Assembly: GCF_000317575.1 (NCBI RefSeq)
Contig: NC_019748.1
Span: 3,306,501 to 3,370,500 of the forward strand
Length of the DNA: 64,000 nucleotides
Direction: 5' to 3'
Source: Stanieria cyanosphaera PCC 7437
Lineage (GTDB): Bacteria > Cyanobacteriota > Cyanobacteriia > Cyanobacteriales > Xenococcaceae
Position 1 is the stretch's first letter, and every line of letters begins with the position of its first letter. Below are positions 55,722 to 62,874 of this stretch, one piece after another. The notes beneath the pieces are model-generated. The model was not told the DNA's origin. It was given only the letters and a program-made list of their open reading frames with translations, and made no database searches. A program made the translations under genes and the position numbers.

Positions 55722-56117
55722 TTAACTCTTAACTTTAGGAATAGTATCAGGATTACGTACTTGAGGAGTTTGATCAAGTACTGCAATCATTCCAGTTCTA
55801 CCGGTTTGCAAAGTTGCGTCACTAAGCAGATCGATAATTTTTACTTTAATAATTTCTTCTACTACTTGTTTTAGTTCTGGTTGAATGGCATCATCTAATT
55901 GAGAATGAACTTGTTCAGCTAATTCTTTTTTGCCCTCTTTGACTAAAATTTGTTCTGCTTGAGTAATAGATTCTTCAATAATAATCGCTAATTTTTGGTC
56001 GAAAAGTTGACAAGTAATTTTTGAAGGTTGATGTCCTAAACGATTACGATAAAAAGCTTGCAATTTTTGGGAAATTTGGCGTTCTAGTTGTCCACGAGTG
56101 GGTAAAGTTTCTGTCAT
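55722..56117 (-). CDS. DUF2294/MpsC family protein, copy 2
   Basis: This 131-residue protein has GQLERQISQKLQAFYRNRLG, KLAIIIEESITQAEQILVKE, and EEIIKVKIIDLLSDATLQTG, aligned throughout with copy 1 (shared F/IYxNxLxHQ, xIIxEExxxxKVIDxLxDxTL). An AAGGA lies just upstream of the ATG. The two copies are separate tandem genes, not fused. Confidence 0.85.
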   Translation of the reverse strand: MTETLPTRGQLERQISQKLQAFYRNRLGHQPSKITCQLFDQKLAIIIEESITQAEQILVKEGKKELAEQVHSQLDDAIQPELKQVVEEIIKVKIIDLLSDATLQTGRTGMIAVLDQTPQVRNPDTIPKVKS

Positions 56118-56450
56118 TTTTATCCTTTTTTATAGACTATTATCTTAAAGTTAAAACCTTCATATTTTAAGTTATAAGGTAACAGTGTAACTATATAAAT
56201 AAAAAAAGAAATTATTTTTTAGATAATTTTTAAACTTTTTATTCAAGTTACTTGCAGCTAATTTTAGTTTATTCAGAATTAAACATAATTGTTAAAAAGT
56301 TACAAGATATTAATCTTTTAAATATTTAGATTTAAAACATACTATAATAAGTTAAGACTATATTATATACATTAACTTACATATCATTTTTTATAATAAT
56401 TAAATAGGCACTAGACACCTCAAAATCTTAAAATTAATTCACTTTAAAAG

Positions 56451-56470
56451 AATCTATCTTAAGACAGATT
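56451..56470. promoter_or_regulatory. Near-perfect 20-bp palindrome upstream of a small membrane protein gene
   Basis: AATCTATCTT followed by AAGACAGATT has one mismatched pair. It shares the ATCTATCTT core with the palindrome at 52804-52821. It lies 91 bases before the ATG at 56562, followed by the AT-rich AATATATAAA. The rest of the 444-base spacer 56118-56561 shows nothing recognisable. Confidence 0.45.
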
Positions 56471-56561
56471 GATAATATATAAAGAGTTAGATGCCGAATT
56501 TATTTAATCATAGCTAAGATGAAAATTAATTGAACATCAATTATTTTTAGGTCATTAATTT

Positions 56562-56744
56562 ATGAATTTACTTTTAGAAGTAATCACACAAGAACCCCAC
56601 TTTCCTGTTGCAGCAACCATCAGCTTAGTTGTAGGTTTTATAGCAGCAACAACTATTGGCTCTATTGCCTGGTATAACTCCAAACGTCCTCCAGGCTGGG
56701 AAGATAAAGAGCGTCCAGATGTTGTTCCTAAAGTTGATAAATAA
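56562..56744 (+). CDS. Small single-helix membrane protein (Psb35-like candidate)
   Basis: The 60-residue protein has a short N-terminal part (EVITQEPHFP), one membrane helix (about 16-36, AATISLVVGFIAATTIGSIA), then WYNSKRPPGWEDKERPDVVP. The YNSKRPxGWE tail is a signature of a small cyanobacterial thylakoid family that I believe includes Psb35, a photosystem II assembly factor stabilising CP47 and Hlips. The identification is from memory of the motif and not certain. Confidence 0.7.
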   Translation: MNLLLEVITQEPHFPVAATISLVVGFIAATTIGSIAWYNSKRPPGWEDKERPDVVPKVDK

Positions 56745-56806
56745 CCGTAACATTATCTTATTGCCTTAAAAATTTATTTTTGTACTTTAAATTGGATTCA
56801 GAACTC

Positions 56807-57124
56807 ATGACAAATTCAGCAGAACATCCCGATAACTACGATCGCATTATTACTCCTGCCGAAACCGCAGCACGTGTAGAAAGAGAAAAAGAAAATTTTA
56901 AACAACTTCCTGAGCAAGAAGGAGATTTAGATACTACCGCAGGATATACTATAGACCGAGAAGGCTTGGCTAACAATTATGCGATCGAACCAGAAATGTA
57001 CGTTGAAGAACCAGGCGATTTAAGAGAAAAAGAAGAAGCACTTAAACAAGAACGTGCTGAAGAATTGGAAGAAATTAATAAACCAGATAATCAACAACAG
57101 GAAAAAGGACAAGGAATTATTTAG
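56807..57124 (+). CDS. Acidic hypothetical protein
   Basis: From the ATG at 56807 the product has 105 residues; an upstream in-frame TTG at 56780 is less likely. It is rich in Glu/Asp/Gln with RIITPAETAARVEREKENF, DTTAGYTIDREGLANNYAIE, and a C-terminal Glu-rich helix (EKEEALKQERAEELEEI). Probably largely helical or disordered; family not recognised. It lies 62 bases after the membrane protein gene in the same direction and shares a strong terminator. Confidence 0.75.
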   Translation: MTNSAEHPDNYDRIITPAETAARVEREKENFKQLPEQEGDLDTTAGYTIDREGLANNYAIEPEMYVEEPGDLREKEEALKQERAEELEEINKPDNQQQEKGQGII

Positions 57125-57163
57125 ACTAAACCTAAACTAATTTTTATTTAGTTATTTACAATT

Positions 57164-57206
57164 TAGCTCTAAGAATTGAATTAGTTCTTAGGGCTATTGT
57201 TTTTTT
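57164..57206 (+). terminator. Rho-independent terminator
   Basis: TAGCTCTAAGAA (57164-57175) pairs with TTCTTAGGGCTA (57185-57196) with one G-T wobble, followed directly by TTGTTTTTTT. It ends the small two-gene unit 56562-57124. Confidence 0.85.
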
Positions 57207-57499
57207 GATTGGCAATCAAGTTTAAATTACCCCAATTCTCCCAATTTTTTGTTTGATAACTACCAGGGCAAAATTAAATATAAAATAAAAACTCTTATTT
57301 CTCTCCTTTGCTTTCCTCCGTTTTATAACTATGAATTCTCAATATTTCTGAAAAAAGTTGTTGGAGTAGATTTGGTTCAAAAGCAAAAATTATTTAAGTT
57401 TCATACCTGAGATAGATCGTCTGTGAAATGTTAAAAAACTACTGTAAAAAATAAAAGTGTTTTTTCTAGAGCGAAAAAAATTAATTCAACTCAAAATTA

Positions 57500-58198
57500 A
57501 TGAATCAAACTCAAAATGAAATTCTACAACAAAATCTTAATACCTTGACAATCATCATCAGACACTGGTTGTTAATTTTAGAGCAACTAGAAATTTTGCA
57601 ATCAGATTTAGAAAATGTTCCTCTAGAATTAGAAATTCTTCAACAACAACTTGAGCAGCTAGAATCTTATCAAAGATTTATTGGGCATAATTCTGTAGAC
57701 AAGTACACGCCAAACAAGAGTCGCAATCAGGAAGAACTTTTTAAGGCTGCATCTTCTTTATCTCAACATCAACAAATTTATGGAAGAATGCAAACTCTAC
57801 TAGAAAGTTTTGATCATTCTATGATTCATTGGATCGCTTTAGAAGAAAAAGTTGCTAATCTAATTGCCTTGCGAGAAGTTATTGAAGCTCTTCAAGAAAG
57901 AATTTATGACCATATGCCATCTGATTTTGGTGAAGAATTATTAAAGCTCAACCAGGTTCATCAGATTCCCACTCAATCAAAACCATCTAAATTAAATGAG
58001 CGAGGAGATTCTCGGTGGCGCAAATATGTAGTAAAGATTGGTAATTTTACTTCTAATAAGCTGGCAATGAGTCTAATTATTTTGGGTTTATTTTTTGGTT
58101 GGGGGATCACAGACTATATTTTAAATAAAGAAAATTTAAACAAACAACAGAATAATGAAGTTAATAGAATAGAAAAACCTTCATCCAATCAAAAATGA
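57500..58198 (+). CDS. Coiled-coil protein with C-terminal membrane helix, unknown
   Basis: The 232-residue protein is helical. Residues 1-60 form a coiled coil (LLILEQLEILQSDLENVPLE then LEILQQQLEQLESYQ), 90-140 another (QTLLESFDHSMIHWIALEEK), and residues 188-207 form a membrane helix (MSLIILGLFFGWGITDYIL). The tail is Asn/Lys-rich. It may tether to a membrane by its C-terminus. No family is recognised. A TGAGATAGAT half-site (57408-57417) of the palindrome seen at 52804 lies upstream. Confidence 0.7.
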   Translation: MNQTQNEILQQNLNTLTIIIRHWLLILEQLEILQSDLENVPLELEILQQQLEQLESYQRFIGHNSVDKYTPNKSRNQEELFKAASSLSQHQQIYGRMQTLLESFDHSMIHWIALEEKVANLIALREVIEALQERIYDHMPSDFGEELLKLNQVHQIPTQSKPSKLNERGDSRWRKYVVKIGNFTSNKLAMSLIILGLFFGWGITDYILNKENLNKQQNNEVNRIEKPSSNQK

Positions 58199-58338
58199 TT
58201 TATTTATTCTTTATTTTTCATCTTTATCTTTAAATTATAAACTTTTATTGAAAATACCAAACCAAATTATTACGCTCAATTTCGCAATTATTAAGCTTCC
58301 GTTACAAAAAAACATAAGTGTTTAAGATTTACTCATCT

Positions 58339-58357
58339 AATTGCACTAGAATTGCAC
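58339..58357. promoter_or_regulatory. Tandem direct repeat in the cpc upstream region
   Basis: AATTGCAC occurs twice (58339-58346 and 58350-58357), one helical turn apart, about 280 bases before cpcB. The 433-base space 58199-58631 holds the cpc promoter and a long leader; cpc leaders are long in other cyanobacteria. A GGAG Shine-Dalgarno precedes cpcB. Operator function is inference. Confidence 0.4.
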
Positions 58358-58631
58358 AAAATTCTTGATTGAATGATGATTAGTCCAAAAGTCATGGGGC
58401 TGTCTCTGGAATAAACGCCAGATTTTATGAGCCTCGCAAGGTCTTGAAATTGCTTCAGGACTTAGCTGAGTTCCTAATTCAAGAATTACCATTACTTTCA
58501 TTGTTGAGTTAACTGAGAAACTAAAGCATTGAGTTCTGCTGATTAACTCTCTTCAAGATAGCTCTGAAAGTTAGGGATTCAGCTTTTCTAAATTTTATTG
58601 GATACAAATCAAAATTCAGGAGAAACGTTCA

Positions 58632-59150
58632 ATGTTGGATGCATATACTAGGGTTGTATCTCAAGCCGATGCTCGTGGCGATTATGTTTCCTCATCTCAA
58701 CTAGATGCTCTCGACAAAGTAGTTGCAGATGGTTTAAAGCGGATTGATGCTGTTAACCGCATTACTGGTAGTGCTTCGGCTATCGTAGCTAATGCTGCTC
58801 GCGCACTATTTGCTGAACAACCTCAGTTGATTGCTCCTGGCGGTAATGCTTACACCAACCGTCGTATGGCAGCTTGCTTGCGTGATATGGAAATCATTTT
58901 ACGCTATGTAACTTACGCTACCTTCACTGGAGATGCTTCTGTACTCAACGACCGTTGTCTCAATGGTTTACGTGAAACTTATGTAGCTTTAGGAGTTCCT
59001 GGTGGTTCTGTAGCTGCTGGCGTACAAAAAATGAAAGACGCAGCGATCGCTATTGCTAACGACCGTAATAATATCACTCAAGGTGATTGCAGTTCCTTAA
59101 TGTCTGAAATTGCTGGCTACTTCGATCAAGCAGCAGCAGCAGTAGGTTAA
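58632..59150 (+). CDS. cpcB: C-phycocyanin beta subunit
   Basis: This 172-residue globin-fold antenna protein carries two phycocyanobilins, at Cys82 in [13 protein letters not shown] and Cys153 in [10 protein letters not shown]. Asn72 (GGN) is the residue methylated by CpcM. With CpcA it forms the (alpha-beta)6 rod discs of the phycobilisome. The sequence [20 protein letters not shown] excludes phycoerythrocyanin, which differs there. It is the first gene of the operon, with strong Shine-Dalgarno AGGAGAAA. Confidence 0.98.
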   Translation: MLDAYTRVVSQADARGDYVSSSQLDALDKVVADGLKRIDAVNRITGSASAIVANAARALFAEQPQLIAPGGNAYTNRRMAACLRDMEIILRYVTYATFTGDASVLNDRCLNGLRETYVALGVPGGSVAAGVQKMKDAAIAIANDRNNITQGDCSSLMSEIAGYFDQAAAAVG

Positions 59151-59219
59151 GCTCAGACCCCTGATTACCAGACAACATTTCTCGAAAACTAAGCAAAAGA
59201 TAGGAAGATAAGTAAAATC

Positions 59220-59708
59220 ATGAAAACTCCATTAACTGAAGCAGTAGCAGCAGCAGATTCTCAAGGTCGTTTCCTCAGCAGCACCGAATTACAAATCGCT
59301 TTTGGACGTTTACGTCAAGCTAAAAGTGGTTTAGAAGCAGCCAGAGCTTTATCCTCTAACGCTCAAGGTTTAGTTAACGGTGCAGCCCAAGCTGTCTACA
59401 ACAAATTTCCCTACACTACTCAAATGCAAGGCAGTAACTATGCTTCTACCTCAGAAGGTAAAGCTAAGTGTGCGCGTGATATCGGCTACTATCTCCGCAT
59501 GGTTACCTACTGCTTAATTGCTGGTGGTACTGGCCCAATGGATGAATACTTAATTGCTGGGGTTGCTGAAATCAACAGCACTTTTGACTTATCTCCAAGC
59601 TGGTATGTTGAAGCTCTCAAGTACATCAAAGCTAATCATGGTTTAAGCGGTGATGCTGCTTCTGAAGCTAACTCCTACATCGATTATGCAATTAACGCTT
59701 TAAGCTAG
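59220..59708 (+). CDS. cpcA: C-phycocyanin alpha subunit
   Basis: The 162-residue alpha subunit binds one phycocyanobilin at Cys84 ([18 protein letters not shown]). The N-terminus [20 protein letters not shown] and length are typical. It pairs with CpcB, whose gene ends 69 bases upstream. A long hairpin with a T-run follows it, before the linker genes. Confidence 0.98.
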   Translation: MKTPLTEAVAAADSQGRFLSSTELQIAFGRLRQAKSGLEAARALSSNAQGLVNGAAQAVYNKFPYTTQMQGSNYASTSEGKAKCARDIGYYLRMVTYCLIAGGTGPMDEYLIAGVAEINSTFDLSPSWYVEALKYIKANHGLSGDAASEANSYIDYAINALS

Positions 59709-59721
59709 AGTTACTCTAGTA

Positions 59722-59790
59722 GCTCGAAATAGCAGGTAAGGATTGAGCAATTTTTGTTTGATGATTGCCTGTGATTTCGAGCAATTTTTT
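59722..59790 (+). terminator. Attenuating terminator between cpcA and the linker genes
   Basis: GCTCGAAAT (59722-59730) pairs with ATTTCGAGC (59774-59782), and CAGG (59733-59736) with CCTG (59768-59771); AATTTTTT follows immediately. This is a rho-independent form inside the operon, expected to let only part of the transcripts proceed to the linkers. Confidence 0.8.
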
Positions 59791-59826
59791 AGAAAAATAA
59801 TTTAGCAAAATTTAGGAGGATCGCTA

Positions 59827-60645
59827 GTGGCAATTACTACAGCAGCATCTCGTCTAGGAGTTTCCGCCTTCAATGAAACTAATCCTGTTGAACTGCGCCC
59901 CAACTGGAGTAACGAAGATGCTAAAGTTGCGATTAGGGCAGCGTACCGACAAGTTTTAGGCAACGATCATATTATGGCGTGCGAACGTCTAACTAGTGCA
60001 GAGTCTCTCTTGTGCAATGGTTCGATTACAGTAAGAGAATTTGTTAGAGCCATTGCCAAATCAGAATTATACAAAACAAAATTTTTCTACAACAATTATC
60101 ATCCTCGTTCGATTGAGTTAAACTTCAAACACTTGCTCGGTCGCGCTCCCTACGATGAATCTGAGATTATTGATCATCTTGATCGCTATCAAAATGAAGG
60201 TTTTGAAGCAGATATTGATTCTTATATTGATAGTGACGAATACACTCAAAACTTTGGTGATAACGTTGTTCCCTATTATCGCGGTTTTAACACACAAAAA
60301 GGTCAAAAAACCGTCGGTTTTACGCGGATGTTTCAACTTTATCAAGGCTATGCCAATAGCGATCGCGCTCAAGGTAATAGTGGTAGTCCCCGTCTAACTT
60401 ACGAATTAGCTCGTAATTTGGCAACTCCAGTACGTAATGCCCAGATCGGTTTCGCACTTGCTGGTACAACTGCCGATGAACAAGGAAAAACCTATCGTTT
60501 AAGAGTATCTCAAGCAGCAAAAGGACGTTCACCTCAACTGCGACGCAGTATTAACGAATACGTAGTTCCTTATGATAGGCTTTCAGCTACTTTACAAAAA
60601 TTAAATAAAAGTGGCTGCCAGGTTCTCAGCATTACTAAAGCTTAG
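59827..60645 (+). CDS. cpcC: Phycocyanin rod linker CpcC (first copy, CpcC2-type)
   Basis: This 272-residue rod linker has the PBS-linker domain (about residues 15-150: [12 protein letters not shown]-like block, then [38 protein letters not shown]) and a C-terminal CpcD-like domain ([20 protein letters not shown]). It joins phycocyanin hexamers in the rod. By length and position it corresponds to Synechocystis CpcC2. GTG start, supported by TAGGAGGA ten bases upstream. About 60 percent like the next gene by eye. Confidence 0.95.
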   Translation: MAITTAASRLGVSAFNETNPVELRPNWSNEDAKVAIRAAYRQVLGNDHIMACERLTSAESLLCNGSITVREFVRAIAKSELYKTKFFYNNYHPRSIELNFKHLLGRAPYDESEIIDHLDRYQNEGFEADIDSYIDSDEYTQNFGDNVVPYYRGFNTQKGQKTVGFTRMFQLYQGYANSDRAQGNSGSPRLTYELARNLATPVRNAQIGFALAGTTADEQGKTYRLRVSQAAKGRSPQLRRSINEYVVPYDRLSATLQKLNKSGCQVLSITKA

Positions 60646-60689
60646 ACTCACAACATTGTTAAACATCTAAAGCTAAGGAAGAAAATCAA

Positions 60690-61550
60690 GTGGCAATTAC
60701 AACTGCAGCATCTCGTCTGGGAGTTTCTGCCTTTAACGACAGCAAACCCTTAGAATTACGTCCTAATTGGACTCAAGCTGATGCTCAAGCCGTGATCCAA
60801 GCAGTTTATCGCCAAGTGCTTGGTAATGACTATATTATGGCTTCCGAGCGTCTAACAGCAACAGAATCTTTACTTTGCAATGGCTCAATTACAGTTCGTG
60901 ACTTTGTGAGGGCTGTAGCTAAATCAGAGTTATACAAAGAAAAATTCTTTTACAATAATTTCCAAACCAGAGTAATTGAGTTAAACCTCAAACATTTACT
61001 TGGTCGCGCACCTTATGATGAATCTGAGGTAATTTACCACCTCGATTTGTATCAAGAAAATGGTTTTGAAGCAGATATTGACTCTTATATCGACTCGGAA
61101 GAGTATACAGAAAATTTTGGCGATAACATTGTTCCCTATTATCGTGGTTTTAACACTCAGACCGCCCAAAAAACCGTTGGCTTTACTCGAATGTTTCAAT
61201 TATATCGAGGTTATGCCAATAGCGATCGCTCTCAAATAGCAGGAACTACTTCTCGTTTAGCTAGAGAACTCGCTCTCAATAGTGCTTCTGCGGTAGTTGC
61301 TCCTTCAGGTGGTAGTGGAGGTTGGGCATATCGACCTTCTCGTCAAGGACTGACTCCTGAGCGAACCTTCAGAAACTCTAATAAAGAGGGTCGTATTTAT
61401 CGGATCGAAATCTCAGCAATGAATTTGCCTAGATATCCTAAAGTACGCCGTGTTAGTAGAGCTTTATTAGTTCCTTACGAAGAGCTATCAGCAACTCTAC
61501 AAAAAATTAACAAAATGGGTGGTAAAGTAGCGAGTGTCACCTTGGCATAG
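60690..61550 (+). CDS. cpcC: Phycocyanin rod linker CpcC (second copy, CpcC1-type)
   Basis: The 286-residue paralogue starts identically ([15 protein letters not shown]) and shares the PBS-linker blocks [18 protein letters not shown] and [20 protein letters not shown]. Between linker and CpcD domain it carries a Gly/Ser insert ([11 protein letters not shown]). It corresponds to CpcC1, nearest the core in Synechocystis rods. GTG start with AAGGAAG Shine-Dalgarno. Confidence 0.95.
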   Translation: MAITTAASRLGVSAFNDSKPLELRPNWTQADAQAVIQAVYRQVLGNDYIMASERLTATESLLCNGSITVRDFVRAVAKSELYKEKFFYNNFQTRVIELNLKHLLGRAPYDESEVIYHLDLYQENGFEADIDSYIDSEEYTENFGDNIVPYYRGFNTQTAQKTVGFTRMFQLYRGYANSDRSQIAGTTSRLARELALNSASAVVAPSGGSGGWAYRPSRQGLTPERTFRNSNKEGRIYRIEISAMNLPRYPKVRRVSRALLVPYEELSATLQKINKMGGKVASVTLA

Positions 61551-61606
61551 GTTTATTTAGTCTTCTCTACTTTTTTAACCCTAAATGATTAGGAGATATT
61601 AACAAG

Positions 61607-61864
61607 ATGTTGGGTCAATCTGTGCTGAATGGTAGATCTAGTTCACCCGCAAACAACCGTGTTTTTGTTTATGAGGTAACTGGATTAAAACAAAACGAAG
61701 AAACCGCTCGTAATAATTATTCTTTCCGCACCAGTGGTAGTGTTTTGATTCAAGTTCCTTACCATCGCATGAATGAAGAAATGCTGCGAATTACTCGAAT
61801 GGGAGGCACAATTGTCAATATTCGTCCTCTTGGTTCGCCAGCAAGTAATGATGCTGATGAATGA
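61607..61864 (+). CDS. cpcD: Phycobilisome small rod-capping linker CpcD
   Basis: The 85-residue protein is a free CpcD domain: FVYEVTGLKQNEETARNNYS, SVLIQVPYHRMNEEMLRIT, GGTIVNIRPL. It caps the distal rod end and limits rod length. Shine-Dalgarno TAGGAGATAT; 56 bases after the second cpcC. Confidence 0.95.
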   Translation: MLGQSVLNGRSSSPANNRVFVYEVTGLKQNEETARNNYSFRTSGSVLIQVPYHRMNEEMLRITRMGGTIVNIRPLGSPASNDADE

Positions 61865-61875
61865 TTAATCAGTCG

Positions 61876-61920
61876 TTTGTCCTTGGTACTTTTATTTGTG
61901 ATTCAGTTACGAAGGGCAAA
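61876..61920 (+). terminator. Weak hairpin after cpcD
   Basis: TTTGTCCTT (61876-61884) pairs with AAGGGCAAA (61912-61920) with one G-T wobble over a 27-base loop. No T-run follows. It may reduce read-through to pcyA. Confidence 0.4.
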
Positions 61921-61960
61921 TGACATTTTAAAAATAATTAATTAATAATGAAAAGTGCCA

Positions 61961-62698
61961 ATGGTTGCTACTATTCAATCTTCTCTCAGAGAACGCCAGC
62001 ACTATTTAATTCATCAATTAGCCAATTGTATTGAAGAACATTGGCAACAATACCTTACTTTATCTCCTTACCAGATACCAGAAGACCTTGGTTATGTTGA
62101 GGGAAATTTAGAAGGAGAAAAACTAATTATCGAAAATCGCTGTTATCAAACTCCCGAATTTCGCAAGTTACATTTGGAGTTAGCTAGAGTAGGCGATCGC
62201 TTAGATATTCTTCATTGTGTCATGTTTCCTCGTACCAATTATCCCCTACCTATTTTTGGAGTAGATTTAGTAGGCAGTCAAGGTCAAATTGGTGCTGCGA
62301 TCGTCGATCTTTCTCCTGGAAATACTAAGGGTATTTTAGCTCAAAACTATCAACAAGTTTTAGCTGCTCTTCCTGCAGTTCAATTTTCCCAACCTCGGCA
62401 ATTACCTGCTTGGGGAGACATTTTTTCAGAATTTTGTTTATTTGTGCGTCCGATTAATAGTCAAGAAGAAGCTTTATTTTTAAAGCAAGTTAATCACTTT
62501 TTAACTCTTCATTGTCAAATAGCAATTACTACTCCTGCTGTATCGTCTCCAGTCCAACAAAGAGAAATTCTGAAAGGACATCATTACTACTGTACTAAAC
62601 AGCAACAAAATGACAAAACTCGACGAGTATTAGAAAAATCTTTAGGCAAAGCATGGACGGATCGATATATGACTACGATGCTTTTTGATGCTCCGTAG
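61961..62698 (+). CDS. pcyA: Phycocyanobilin:ferredoxin oxidoreductase
   Basis: PcyA reduces biliverdin IXalpha by four electrons to phycocyanobilin, the chromophore of CpcA and CpcB. Key residues are kept: His71 and Glu73 in LHLELARVG, His85 in ILHCVMFP, and Asp102 in FGVDLVGS, matching Synechocystis His74, Glu76, His88 and Asp105. The 245-residue length is normal. The ATG at 61961 was chosen over a GTG two codons upstream. It follows cpcD in the same direction, 96 bases away, in the place where many cyanobacteria have the cpcE/cpcF lyase genes. Confidence 0.95.
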   Translation: MVATIQSSLRERQHYLIHQLANCIEEHWQQYLTLSPYQIPEDLGYVEGNLEGEKLIIENRCYQTPEFRKLHLELARVGDRLDILHCVMFPRTNYPLPIFGVDLVGSQGQIGAAIVDLSPGNTKGILAQNYQQVLAALPAVQFSQPRQLPAWGDIFSEFCLFVRPINSQEEALFLKQVNHFLTLHCQIAITTPAVSSPVQQREILKGHHYYCTKQQQNDKTRRVLEKSLGKAWTDRYMTTMLFDAP

Positions 62699-62705
62699 TA
62701 GTCAG

Positions 62706-62754
62706 TAGGGACAATCGCTACGCTGCACCGAAAGGTGGCATGAATTGTCCGTAC
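62706..62754. repeat. Dispersed palindrome with long loop
   Basis: GTAGGGACAAT... pairs with ATTGTCCGTAC at 62744-62754; the arms match the family at 11551, but a 28-base loop separates them. Located just past pcyA and may end its transcript. Confidence 0.6.
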
Positions 62755-62874
62755 ACCAGTGAGAAATTAACAATCAACAGTTAACTTAGTTTAAAGATTG
62801 AGTTTAAGAAAGCTTAACTTTCGTAAAAAAATTTAGTAAAATTTAATTAAGAATTAAAAAAAAACAGTTTAGTT

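Noticed and set aside
58632-59708. Phycoerythrocyanin (pecB/pecA) identity for the biliprotein pair
   Set aside because: The bilin-site sequences and the linker genes that follow match phycocyanin; PecB differs around positions 70-85.
60118-60532. Several frames in other phases across the first cpcC gene
   Set aside because: They are shadows of the conserved linker coding sequence.
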